Source: Rhizobium sp. CC-YZS058
Lineage (GTDB): Bacteria; Pseudomonadota; Alphaproteobacteria; Rhizobiales; Rhizobiaceae
Reading direction: 5' to 3'
Assembly: GCF_034720595.1 (NCBI RefSeq)
Contig: NZ_JAYESJ010000001.1
Span: 894,001 to 958,000, forward strand
Length of the DNA: 64,000 nt
Under the pieces are notes generated by a model, which had not been told where the DNA came from, ran no database searches, and was given only the letters and a program-made list of their open reading frames with translations. Position numbers and translations under genes: made by a program. Positions 36,137 through 44,985 of this stretch are shown here, one piece after another; the first letter of the stretch is position 1; every line of letters begins with the position of its first letter.

Positions 36137-39100
36137 TCAGTCACCGTCTGTCTCCTTCGTTTCGGACATGCCTTTGAGAAAGGCGGTATAGCCAGCCATG
36201 TCGAAAGCCTGCACATAGGCCCCCAGCGCATCGGCAAAAGGCTTCAGCCCATCCTCGCGCGCGAGCTCGGCGAGTTTCGCCTCGATGCCGCGCACATAGC
36301 CGATCTCGCCAAGGCTGAGCAATTCCTCCAGATGCAGGCGGCCCGGCACCTGCAGCGCCGCCGGCGCCGCAGGCTCTGCCGGCCGGGCTGCGGCAGGCGT
36401 CTCGTAGGTCCAGTCGAGCTTCAGGTGAATGGCGAGCTTGTTCAGGAGCTGGCGGACATCGACGGGCTTGGCCAGCGTGTCGTCATGGCCGGTATGAGCG
36501 CTCGCCGCGCTGCCGTCGCCGATATTGGCGGAAAGCATCAGGATCGGCGCGCTCTGCCCCGCCTCGCGCAGACGCGTCACCAGCTGCCAGCCGCTCATGC
36601 CGGGCATGGTGATGTCCACCAGAAAGAGATCCGGCCGGATGCCTTCGATCAGCGTCAGGCAGTCCGGGCCGTCCACCGCCGTCAGCACCACGAGGTCGAG
36701 CGGCATCAACACCTCGCGCATCAGCTCGCGGTGATCCTCGTTGTCGTCCACCACCACGATGGTGCGGCGGGGACCGGCATAGCCGGTGGGCTTGAGCAAA
36801 GCCGGCGCGGCCAGCGCCGCCGGCCGCGGCACCGCCGAAAGCATCAGCCGCACGCGAAAGCTGGAGCCGCGGCCGCGCTCGCTCTCCACCGCGATGTCGC
36901 CGCCGAGCGTTTCGGTCAGGAGCCGGGTGATGGTGAGGCCAAGTCCGAGGCCCGGCATGCGCTGGATATGCTCGGCCTCGCCCCGCTGGAACGGTTCGAA
37001 GATGCGCGGCAGGTCGGCTTGCGAAATGCCGCGTCCGGTATCGGAAATGGTGAAGGTCGCCACCTGGCTGCGATAGCCCACCTCGAAGCGCACCGTGCCC
37101 TCGTCGGTGAACTTGATGGCGTTGGAAAGCAGGTTGACGAGGATCTGGCGCAGGCGCTTCTCGTCGGTCCGCACGAAGGTCGGCAGGCTGTCCGCCCGCT
37201 CATGGGTGAAGGCGAGCCCTTTGGCCTGCGCCTGCGGGCTGACCATGTCGACGATCTGGTCTAGAAAATCGCCGATCTTGATCTCGTTCGAATAGACCTG
37301 CAGCCGCCCCGCCTCGATCTTGGAAATGTCGAGCAGGCCGTCGATCAGGCCCGAAAGATGGTCGGCGCTGCGGCGGATGACGCGGATCGCCGATTGGCGT
37401 GGGGCAGGGATCGTCTCGTCCCGCTCGAGAATCTGCGCATAGCCGAGCACGGCATTGAGCGGCGTGCGCAGCTCGTGGCTGAGGCCCACCACATAGCGGC
37501 TCTTGGCGCGGTTGGCGGCCTCGGCGGTTTCCTTGGCATATTGCAGCGCTGCATCGGTCTTCTTGTGCGCGGCGATTTCCTTCAGGAGCAGGGTGTTCTG
37601 GCGGGAGGATTCCTCCTCGGCCACCAGCCGGCTGTCATGGGCAAGCACGTAGAACCAGCAGAAGATGCCGGCGATGACCGAAAAGACGAAGAAGACGATG
37701 GCGATCGTGGCATTGATCACCTCCGCCGCCGCCGGCGAGGCTTCGCCGGTCTGATGGGCGATCAGCGCCAGAATGGCGCCCAGCCCGGTGACGGAGACTG
37801 CCACCGCAATGGCATAGCGCCCGAGCCGGCTCGAAAGCGTTTCGATTGCGCGTTCGGGCAGCAGGGCCCGGGCAACCGTGGCGCCCTGGGCGTGGAAGCG
37901 GGCATGCGGCTTGCACATGTCGTGGCAGCGGCTGTCGAGCGAGCAGCAGAGCGAGCAGATCGGCGCCGCATAGGCGGGACACCAGGCCATATCCTCCGGC
38001 TCGAACGGGTGCTGGCAGATCGAGCAGGTCAGCGTGCCGCGCCCCTGCCAGTTCGCCCGCGGCTTGCGGGCGAGATAGAAGCGGCCCTTGGTAAGAGAAG
38101 CGATGAGCGGCGAGACAAGAAAGGCCACCAGCGTCAGATAGGTGGCGAGCGAGGCGAGCAGCGGGCCGAACAGGCCGAAATGGGCCGAGAGCGCCAGGCT
38201 CGCGGAGAAGAGCATCGCGCCGAGCCCGACCGGGTTCACATCATAGAGATGCGCACGCTTGAACTCGATGCCCGGCGGCGAAAGGCCGAGCGGCTTGTTG
38301 ACGACGAGATCGGCCGAGAGCGTCGCCAGCCAGGACATGGCGATGATGGAGAAGATGCCGAGCGTCGCCTCCAGCAGCCGGTAGATGCCGAGCTCCATCA
38401 AGAGCAGCGCGATGGCGACGTTGAAGACCAGCCAGACCACGCGGCCCGGGTGGCTGTGGGTGAGGCGCGAGAAGAAGTTCGACCAGGCGAGCGAACCCGC
38501 ATAGGCATTCATCACGTTGATCTTCAGCTGCGAGACGACGACGAAGGCTGCCATCAGCAGCAGCGCGGCCGTCTGCTGCGGGATCATGTAGCCGAAAGCG
38601 GTCAGGTACATATGGGCGGGATCGGCCGCGAGCGGGGCCGGCACGCCGGTCGAGAGCGTCAGCACGACCAGGAAGGAGCCCGCGAGCAGCTTCGGCACAC
38701 CCACCACGACCCAGCCGGGCCCGGCCAGGAACACGGCCAGCCGGTGGCGCAGGCGCGCCATGCCGCTGGCCGGCAGGAAGCGCAGAAAGTCCACCTGCTC
38801 GCCGATCTGCGGCATCAGCGCCAGGATGACGGCCGAGGCGGCGCCGAACTCGACCAGGTTGAACGGGGCCGCCCCGCCCACCTGCGCATTGGAATGGTTG
38901 ATGCCGGCAAAGGCGCGCCAGAGGTCGAACTTTTCCCAGTCGAGCGCGGCGATGAACAGGAAGGGCAGAATGTTGAGAACGATCCAGAAGGGCTGGGTGA
39001 TGAGCTGGAATCGCGAGATCAGCCGCACGCCATAGACCACCAGCGGAATGACGACGACGGCGCTGATGATATAGCCGATCCACAGGGGCAGGCCGAAGGC

Positions 39101-39529
39101 GAGCTCCAGCGCCGCCGTCATGATCGAGGCCTCGATCGCAAACAGCATGAAGGTGAAGCTGGCATAGATCAGCGAGGTGATGGTGGAGCCGATATAGCCG
39201 AAGCTCGCGCCGCGGGTCAGAAGGTCGATGTCGACGCCGTGGCGGATGGCGTAGCGGCTGATCGGCCATCCGACCACGAGCATGATCACCGCAGCCGCGA
39301 TGATGGCGAAGAAGGCGTTGGTGGTGCCGTAGGAGAGCGTGATCGTGCCACCGATCGCCTCCAGCGCCAGGAAGGAGATGGCGCCGATCGCCGTCTGCGA
39401 GATGCGGCTGGCCGAGAAGCGCCGGGCGCTCTTGGCGGTGAAGCGCAGCGCGTAGTCTTCCAGCGTCTGGTTGGCCACCCAACGATTATAGTCGCGGCGG
39501 ACCGGGATGATGCGCTGGCGGGCTGTCAT
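36137..39529 (-). CDS. NCS1 transporter-fused hybrid sensor histidine kinase
   Basis: A 1130-residue protein. Residues about 20-480 form a purine/cytosine permease (NCS1)-type transporter domain with about 12 membrane segments; ALRFTAKSARRFSASRIS and the RGASFGYIGSTI loop are visible. Residues 502-539 are cysteine rich (C502, C505, C517, C525, C528, C529, C535, C539), probably a zinc or metal site. Two further membrane segments (575-595, 607-629) lead to the kinase: HELRTPLN with H685, the N box LLSNAIKFTDE and GLGLTITRL. A receiver (923-1040) has D972. A 90-residue tail lacks a clear Hpt histidine motif. NCS1 members carry allantoin, hydantoin, uracil or cytosine, so a nitrogen compound is the likely signal. 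Confidence 0.9.
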   Translation of the reverse strand: MTARQRIIPVRRDYNRWVANQTLEDYALRFTAKSARRFSASRISQTAIGAISFLALEAIGGTITLSYGTTNAFFAIIAAAVIMLVVGWPISRYAIRHGVDIDLLTRGASFGYIGSTITSLIYASFTFMLFAIEASIMTAALELAFGLPLWIGYIISAVVVIPLVVYGVRLISRFQLITQPFWIVLNILPFLFIAALDWEKFDLWRAFAGINHSNAQVGGAAPFNLVEFGAASAVILALMPQIGEQVDFLRFLPASGMARLRHRLAVFLAGPGWVVVGVPKLLAGSFLVVLTLSTGVPAPLAADPAHMYLTAFGYMIPQQTAALLLMAAFVVVSQLKINVMNAYAGSLAWSNFFSRLTHSHPGRVVWLVFNVAIALLLMELGIYRLLEATLGIFSIIAMSWLATLSADLVVNKPLGLSPPGIEFKRAHLYDVNPVGLGAMLFSASLALSAHFGLFGPLLASLATYLTLVAFLVSPLIASLTKGRFYLARKPRANWQGRGTLTCSICQHPFEPEDMAWCPAYAAPICSLCCSLDSRCHDMCKPHARFHAQGATVARALLPERAIETLSSRLGRYAIAVAVSVTGLGAILALIAHQTGEASPAAAEVINATIAIVFFVFSVIAGIFCWFYVLAHDSRLVAEEESSRQNTLLLKEIAAHKKTDAALQYAKETAEAANRAKSRYVVGLSHELRTPLNAVLGYAQILERDETIPAPRQSAIRVIRRSADHLSGLIDGLLDISKIEAGRLQVYSNEIKIGDFLDQIVDMVSPQAQAKGLAFTHERADSLPTFVRTDEKRLRQILVNLLSNAIKFTDEGTVRFEVGYRSQVATFTISDTGRGISQADLPRIFEPFQRGEAEHIQRMPGLGLGLTITRLLTETLGGDIAVESERGRGSSFRVRLMLSAVPRPAALAAPALLKPTGYAGPRRTIVVVDDNEDHRELMREVLMPLDLVVLTAVDGPDCLTLIEGIRPDLFLVDITMPGMSGWQLVTRLREAGQSAPILMLSANIGDGSAASAHTGHDDTLAKPVDVRQLLNKLAIHLKLDWTYETPAAARPAEPAAPAALQVPGRLHLEELLSLGEIGYVRGIEAKLAELAREDGLKPFADALGAYVQAFDMAGYTAFLKGMSETKETDGD

Positions 39530-39706
39530 CGGGAAGGTCGAAATCCTTGAGGAGGACGGGCAGGGAGGGGCTGCGCAGGGGCAGGCGCGTGAGTGTGAGC
39601 GCTTGCGCGGGCCCTGTCCAGTGCAGGCGGCAAAAAGGCGGCGGGAGAGGCCGGCAGAACGCGCCGGAACGCTGGATTTTGCCCGCTCTGCCCGGTATCA
39701 GGAATC

Positions 39707-40363
39707 ATGAAGGAAACCCTGAAACACCGCACGCTCTCCGGCGCCCTGCTCGAGGATCTCAGGCAGGCGATCCTGTCCGGCGTCTATCGGCCCGGCACGC
39801 AACTGCGCCAGGACATGCTGGCCGCCACCTACAATGTCAGCCGGATCCCGATCCGCGAGGTGCTGTTCCAGCTGGAGGCGGAAGGCCTGGTGCGGATCGT
39901 GCCGCAGAAGGGGGCCGTCGTCGCGCCGCTGTCGCTGTCGGAAATCGACGACGTCTTCGATCTCCGGGCCCTTCTCGAACCCCGGCTTCTCGCCGCTTCG
40001 GCGCCGCAGCTGCAGGAGGCGGATTTCGCGGCGCTCGATGCGCTGCAGGCCCGCTTCGTCGCCGCCACCGGGGCTGGCGATACCAGCCAGTATGGAACGC
40101 TCAACGCGGCGCTGCATCAGGCGCTCTATGTCCATGCGGCCATGCCCCGCACGGCGCAGATCGTCGCCGCTCTGCTGCAGACCAGCGACCGCTACACCCG
40201 CCTCCAGTTGTCGACCCCCGAAGCCATGGCGCGTGCCGTGCGCGAACATGCCGAGCTGATCGCGCTCTGTCGGCAGGGCCAGGTCGAGGCGGCGGTGAGC
40301 GCCCTCAAGCGCCATGTCGACCAGGTGCGCGAAGATCTCCTTGCCGTGCTCGAACTGGGCTAA
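39707..40363 (+). CDS. GntR family regulator (FCD/FadR type)
   Basis: A 218-residue regulator. The N-terminal winged helix has AILSGVYRPGTQLRQDMLAA and SRIPIREVLFQLEAEGLVRI (about residues 22-63). The C-terminal FCD effector domain has metal-site positions in FDLRALLEPRLL, LHQALY and REHAEL. It lies 148 bp upstream of urtA on the same strand and is divergent from the hybrid kinase. A perfect palindrome in the gap before urtA is a candidate binding site. Its effector is unknown, but the context points to nitrogen compounds. Confidence 0.88.
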   Translation: MKETLKHRTLSGALLEDLRQAILSGVYRPGTQLRQDMLAATYNVSRIPIREVLFQLEAEGLVRIVPQKGAVVAPLSLSEIDDVFDLRALLEPRLLAASAPQLQEADFAALDALQARFVAATGAGDTSQYGTLNAALHQALYVHAAMPRTAQIVAALLQTSDRYTRLQLSTPEAMARAVREHAELIALCRQGQVEAAVSALKRHVDQVREDLLAVLELG

Positions 40364-40403
40364 GAGCAGGGTGTTCGCCACGTCCGCCTTTCCCCCCATG
40401 CTC

Positions 40404-40419
40404 TACGTCAATTGACGTA
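40404..40419. promoter_or_regulatory. Perfect 16-bp palindrome upstream of urtA
   Basis: TACGTCAATTGACGTA is identical to its reverse complement. It lies 93 bp before the urtA ATG and 41 bp after the gntR stop. Size and symmetry fit an operator for a dimeric regulator such as GntR, or for the LuxR-type regulator at 35141-36085. No second copy was found in the kinase/gntR intergenic region. Confidence 0.6.
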
Positions 40420-40511
40420 TTCGCTTCCCCGAACCCCTGGCGGATAGTCCCTCCGCGACCGATGGCCACGTCCTCCCAAAGCGGTCGCCACGAACGAGAG
40501 GGGTTCACCAA

Positions 40512-41798
40512 ATGAATTTCAAATCGCATATTTTGAGCGCATTCCTTGCCGGTGCGCTCGCCACCACCGCCTTTTCCGCCGCGTCCGCCGAAGACACGAT
40601 CAAGGTTGGCGTTCTGCACTCGCTCTCGGGCACGATGGCGATCTCCGAAACCACGCTCAAAGACGCCATGCTGATGCTCATCGAGGAGCAGAACAAGAAG
40701 GGCGGTCTGCTCGGCAAGAAGCTCGAAGCCGTCGTCGTCGACCCGGCCTCCGACTGGCCGCTGTTTGCCGAAAAAGCCCGCGAACTGATTTCGGTCGACA
40801 AGGTTGCGGCCGTGTTCGGCTGCTGGACGTCCTCGTCGCGCAAGTCGGTTCTGCCGGTCTTCGAAGAGCTGAACTCGCTGCTCTTCTACCCCGTGCAGTA
40901 TGAAGGTGAGGAATCCTCGCGCAACATCATCTACACCGGCGCTGCACCGAACCAGCAGGCAATCCCGGCCGTCGACTATTTGATCGCCAATGAAGGCGTC
41001 CAGCGCTTCGTGCTGGAAGGCACGGACTATGTCTATCCGCGCACGACCAACAAGATCCTGGAAGCCTATCTGATCTCCAAGGGCATTCCGAAGGAAGACA
41101 TCATCATCAACTACACCCCCTTCGGCTTCTCCGACTGGCAGACCGAAGTGGCGAAGATCAAGGAGTTCGGCTCGGCCGGCAAGAAGACGGCGGTCGTGTC
41201 CACGATCAACGGCGATGCCAACGTGCCCTTCTACAAGGAACTCGGCAACCAGGGCATCAAGGCCACCGATATCCCGGTCGTCGCCTTCTCGGTTGGCGAG
41301 GAAGAGCTGGCCGGTCTCGACACCGCGCCGCTCGTCGGCCATCTCGCCGCCTGGAACTACTTCCAGTCCGTCGATGCGCCGGTCAATGCCGAGTTCATCA
41401 AGACCTGGCATGCCTACACCAAGAACGACAAGCGCGTGACCAACGACCCGATGGAAGCCGCCTATATCGGCTTCAATGCCTGGGTAAAGGCCGTGGAAGC
41501 TGCCGGCACCACCGATACGGACGCCGTTCTCGACAGCATCGTCGGCACCTCGGTCCCGAACCTTTCGGGCGGCTACTCCACCGTCATGCCGAACCACCAC
41601 ATCACCAAGCCGGTGCTGATCGGCGAAATCCAGGCCGACGGCCAGTTCGAAATCGTCCAGCAGACCGCCCAGGTCGTCGGCGACGAATGGTCCGACTATC
41701 TGCCGGACTCCAAGGATCTGATCTCCGATTGGCGCAAGCCGATGTCCTGCGGCAACTTCAACGTTGCAACGGGCAAGTGCGGCGGCAAGGGCTCCTGA
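40512..41798 (+). CDS. urtA: Urea ABC transporter substrate-binding protein UrtA
   Basis: A 428-residue periplasmic protein. It has a signal peptide (residues 1-26, ending AASA) and UrtA-specific segments: GVLHSLSGTMAISETTLKDA (about 33-52), VFGCWTSSSRKSVLPVFEE, PVQYEGEESSRNI and the C-terminal DSKDLISDWRKPMSCGNFN. It captures urea at high affinity for UrtBC. A strong GAGAGGGG Shine-Dalgarno precedes the ATG. A stable hairpin 39 bp after the stop separates it from urtB and could raise its relative expression. Confidence 0.95.
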   Translation: MNFKSHILSAFLAGALATTAFSAASAEDTIKVGVLHSLSGTMAISETTLKDAMLMLIEEQNKKGGLLGKKLEAVVVDPASDWPLFAEKARELISVDKVAAVFGCWTSSSRKSVLPVFEELNSLLFYPVQYEGEESSRNIIYTGAAPNQQAIPAVDYLIANEGVQRFVLEGTDYVYPRTTNKILEAYLISKGIPKEDIIINYTPFGFSDWQTEVAKIKEFGSAGKKTAVVSTINGDANVPFYKELGNQGIKATDIPVVAFSVGEEELAGLDTAPLVGHLAAWNYFQSVDAPVNAEFIKTWHAYTKNDKRVTNDPMEAAYIGFNAWVKAVEAAGTTDTDAVLDSIVGTSVPNLSGGYSTVMPNHHITKPVLIGEIQADGQFEIVQQTAQVVGDEWSDYLPDSKDLISDWRKPMSCGNFNVATGKCGGKGS

Positions 41799-42148
41799 TC
41801 TCCGCCTCTCCGTTCGCCTGATCGAACTGCGAAACCGGAAGCGGCCCCCCTTCGGGCCGCTTCCACCAATCGTCGCCGCCTTTGCGTCTGATCGCTCCGC
41901 ACAGCCCGACATGACGAACCGCAAGCGCGGTTTCGGCCGAGCGTCTCGCGAAAGAACCGCTGTCGCGGCGACCGTGTGAGCCGGCTGGCATGCTTCGTGC
42001 ATCGTGGTTTTCACGGGATCCGTGCGACGCGTCGAGACGGCGGCATGCGCAGTCCCGCGCCACGGCCCGTGCGGATCTGCGGAAAAACAATGCAGCATCG
42101 GCTGATCAGCCGGCGCCCCACAGCCTTCGAGCCGGAGAGCCGCACGCC
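41799..42148. other. urtA-urtB intergenic region
   Basis: A 350-bp gap inside the urt cluster. It holds the hairpin at 41837-41864 and then the leader of urtB. The urtB frame stays open upstream to 41990, but the codons there do not resemble UrtB. No other gene or operator was recognised. Confidence 0.5.
41837..41864 (+). terminator. Strong hairpin after urtA
   Basis: GGAAGCGGCCC and GGGCCGCTTCC form an 11-bp perfect stem with a 6-nt loop. No T tract follows, so it may act as a partial terminator or protect the urtA 3' end from decay, giving more binding protein than permease. Confidence 0.55.
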
Positions 42149-43789
42149 ATGAGCCCAACCTGCCGCCATCCTTCCCTCGCTGCCGTCCTGGCCCGGTCCG
42201 GGCGATGCCTGGTTCTGCTTCTGTCTCTCCTGATCGGCCTCGTCGCCACCGCCGCCTTTGCGCAGGACGGCGTGAAATCGCTGGTGGATGGTCTGGGTGC
42301 CGCCGGCTTTCCGCAGCGCGTTGCCGCCGTCAAGGCGCTGGCCGCCAGCGGCGATCCCGCTGTTCCCAAGATCTTGAAGAAGCTCAGCGACGGCCAGCTC
42401 TATGCCCCGAAGACCGGCGGCGCCGTCTATGTCGTCGAGGGCGATACGGTCACCGATCCGCTGACGGGCGCCACCGTAGAGGGCGTGCCGGCCGCAAGCC
42501 TCACCCGGCTCAAGCTCAACAATGCGCTGCGCGGCGCGATCGGCGAGGCGATGAGCCAGCTGACCCTGCTCAGCCCAGACCGCACCCAGCGTCTTGCCGC
42601 CGCCCGCGATATCCTTGCCAGCGGCAAGGCCGACAATCTTTCCCTGCTCGATGGTGCGCTCGCCAAGGAGCAGGATGCCGAGATCAAGGCCGTGATGGAG
42701 CAGGCGCGCGCCGTCATCATGCTCAAGACCGATGTCAGCATCGAGGAGAAGCGCAAGGCGATCGAGAATGTCGCGGCCCGCGGCAACCGCGATGCGCTGA
42801 CGCTGCTCACCGCCGCCCGCGCCGCCTCGCCGCCGGATCTCCTGCCGCTGATCGACAGCGAGATCGCGGCGATCGAGACCAAGCTCGCCGTCTGGGATGT
42901 GGCGCAGAACATCTGGTACGGCCTGTCGCTGGGTTCTGTCCTGCTGCTCGCCGCGATCGGCCTTGCCATCACCTTCGGCGTCATGGGCGTCATCAACATG
43001 GCGCATGGCGAAATGGTCATGCTCGGCGCCTATACGACCTATGTCGTGCAGCAGGCGCTGGCGAGCTACGCGCCGGGTCTCTCCAACCTGTCGCTGGTCT
43101 TCGCGGTGCCGGCTGCCTTCCTATTTACCGGCCTGGTCGGCATCGCGATCGAGCGCGGCATTATCCGCTGGCTCTATGGACGCCCTCTGGAAACGCTGCT
43201 GGCCACCTGGGGCCTGTCACTGATCCTGCAGCAGACCATCCGCACCATCTTCGGCCCCACCAACCGCCAGGTGGACAATCCGAGCTGGATGTCCGGCGCC
43301 TTCGATGTCGGCGCCATGTCCATCACCTACAACCGGCTCTGGATCATCGTCTTCTCGCTCTTCACCTTCCTCGCGCTCCTGACCCTGCTCAAGCGCTCCA
43401 AGCTCGGCCTGCAGATGCGCGCCGTCACGCAGAACCGCCGCATGGCCTCCTCCATGGGCATCCGCACGCCGATGGTCGACGCCATGACCTTCGGACTCGG
43501 CTCCGGCATTGCCGGTATCGCCGGGGTGGCCCTCAGCCAGATCGACAACGTCTCCCCCAATCTCGGCCAGAACTATATCATCGACAGTTTCATGGTCGTG
43601 GTCTTCGGCGGTGTCGGCAATCTCTGGGGCACCTTTGTCGGCGCGCTGTCGCTCGGCATCGCCAACAAGTTTCTCGAGCCCTATGCCGGCGCCGTGCTCG
43701 GCAAGATCCTCATCCTTGTCCTCATCATCCTGTTCATCCAGCGGCGGCCGCGTGGCCTGTTCGCGCTCAAGGGAAGGGCGATCGAATAA
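42149..43789 (+). CDS. urtB: Urea ABC transporter permease UrtB
   Basis: A 546-residue permease with a signal-like N-terminus (to about residue 33, ending FAQ) and a periplasmic helical repeat region (about 35-245, HEAT-like). The LivH-type membrane domain follows, from NIWYGLSLGSVLLLAAIGLA (about 253) through VMGVINMAHGEMVMLGAYTT to IIDSFMVVVFGGVGNLWGT. The long N-terminal extension is a regular feature of UrtB. The ATG at 42149 has GGAGAG upstream. The stop overlaps the urtC start (TAATG). Confidence 0.94.
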   Translation: MSPTCRHPSLAAVLARSGRCLVLLLSLLIGLVATAAFAQDGVKSLVDGLGAAGFPQRVAAVKALAASGDPAVPKILKKLSDGQLYAPKTGGAVYVVEGDTVTDPLTGATVEGVPAASLTRLKLNNALRGAIGEAMSQLTLLSPDRTQRLAAARDILASGKADNLSLLDGALAKEQDAEIKAVMEQARAVIMLKTDVSIEEKRKAIENVAARGNRDALTLLTAARAASPPDLLPLIDSEIAAIETKLAVWDVAQNIWYGLSLGSVLLLAAIGLAITFGVMGVINMAHGEMVMLGAYTTYVVQQALASYAPGLSNLSLVFAVPAAFLFTGLVGIAIERGIIRWLYGRPLETLLATWGLSLILQQTIRTIFGPTNRQVDNPSWMSGAFDVGAMSITYNRLWIIVFSLFTFLALLTLLKRSKLGLQMRAVTQNRRMASSMGIRTPMVDAMTFGLGSGIAGIAGVALSQIDNVSPNLGQNYIIDSFMVVVFGGVGNLWGTFVGALSLGIANKFLEPYAGAVLGKILILVLIILFIQRRPRGLFALKGRAIE

Positions 43790-44985
43790 TGTTCACCACC
43801 CGCTTCATTAAGGCGCACGAGACGAAGACGGTCGTCATCGCCGCTCTCATTCTCCTGATCGCCTGCGCCGTTCCGGCTTCCAACCTGCTGCTCGATCCCG
43901 CCAATCCGCTGCATGTGCCCGACCATCTGGTGCCGCTGCTCGGCAAGTATCTTTCCTATGCGCTGCTGGCGCTGGCGCTCGATCTCGTCTGGGGCTATTG
44001 CGGCATTCTCTCGCTCGGCCATGGCGCCTTTTTCGCACTCGGCGGCTATGCGATGGGCATGTATCTCATGCGCCAGATCGGCGCGCGCGGCGTCTATGCC
44101 AATCCGCTCCTGCCCGATTTCATGGTCTTCCTGAACTGGAAGGAACTGCCCTGGTACTGGTACGGCTTCAATTCCTTCCCCTTTGCCGCGTTGATGGTTC
44201 TGCTCGTCCCCGGCCTGCTCGCCTTCGTCTTCGGCTGGTTCGCCTTCCGCTCGCGCGTCACCGGCGTCTATCTGTCGATCATCACCCAGGCGATGACCTA
44301 TGCGCTGCTGCTCGCCTTCTTCCGCAACGAGATGGGCTTCGGCGGCAATAACGGCCTGACCGATTTCAAGGATATTCTGGGCTACAACATTCAGGCTTCC
44401 GGCACGCGCGCCACGCTCTTTGCCGCAACGGCCATCGCGCTGGCGCTCTCGCTTCTGCTTGCCTCCGCCATCACCCGCTCGAAATATGGCAAGGTGCTCG
44501 TCGGCGTGCGCGATGCGGAAAGCCGGACCCGCTTCCTCGGCTACCGGGTGGAGAACGTGAAGCTCTTCATCTTCACCGTCTCGGCCATGATGGCGGGCAT
44601 TGCCGGCGCGCTTTATGTGCCGCAGGTCGGCATCATCAATCCCGGCGAATTTGCCCCCGCCAATTCGATCGAGGTGGTGATCTGGACCGCCGTCGGCGGC
44701 CGCGGCACGCTGATCGGGCCGATCATCGGCGCCGTGCTCGTCAATTTCGGCAAGAGCATCTTCACCGCCGCCTTCCCGGAATTCTGGCTCTTTGCGCTTG
44801 GGGCACTGTTCATCGCCACCACGCTCTTCCTGCCCAAGGGCATTGTCGGCACCATCCAGCAGGGCTTTGCCACCCGCCGCGCCTATCGCGAGGCCGCCGC
44901 CGCCGAGAAGGGCCGGGTGGAGGCTGCCGCAGCCCCCGCCGCCCAGCCTGCCGGTCTCACCCCCCAAGCCCACGCCGCAGAGTGA
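43789..44985 (+). CDS. urtC: Urea ABC transporter permease UrtC
   Basis: A 398-residue LivM-type permease with UrtC markers GYCGILSLGHGAFFALGGYAM (about 66-86, central part visible), YLSIITQAMTYALLLAFFRN (about 160) and ESRTRFLGYRVENVK (about 245). The C-terminal tail is alanine/proline rich. The ATG overlaps the urtB stop and the stop overlaps the urtD GTG, so translation is coupled along the cluster. Confidence 0.94.
   Translation: MFTTRFIKAHETKTVVIAALILLIACAVPASNLLLDPANPLHVPDHLVPLLGKYLSYALLALALDLVWGYCGILSLGHGAFFALGGYAMGMYLMRQIGARGVYANPLLPDFMVFLNWKELPWYWYGFNSFPFAALMVLLVPGLLAFVFGWFAFRSRVTGVYLSIITQAMTYALLLAFFRNEMGFGGNNGLTDFKDILGYNIQASGTRATLFAATAIALALSLLLASAITRSKYGKVLVGVRDAESRTRFLGYRVENVKLFIFTVSAMMAGIAGALYVPQVGIINPGEFAPANSIEVVIWTAVGGRGTLIGPIIGAVLVNFGKSIFTAAFPEFWLFALGALFIATTLFLPKGIVGTIQQGFATRRAYREAAAAEKGRVEAAAAPAAQPAGLTPQAHAAE

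Noticed and set aside
37358..39550. 730-residue plus-strand frame opposite the hybrid kinase
   Set aside because: Antisense shadow of the transporter and kinase domains; composition bias only.
40364..40511. Sigma-54 promoter upstream of urtA
   Set aside because: A GG-N10-GC type -24/-12 pair was sought because urea genes are often nitrogen controlled, but no convincing TGGCAC-N5-TTGC match was seen.
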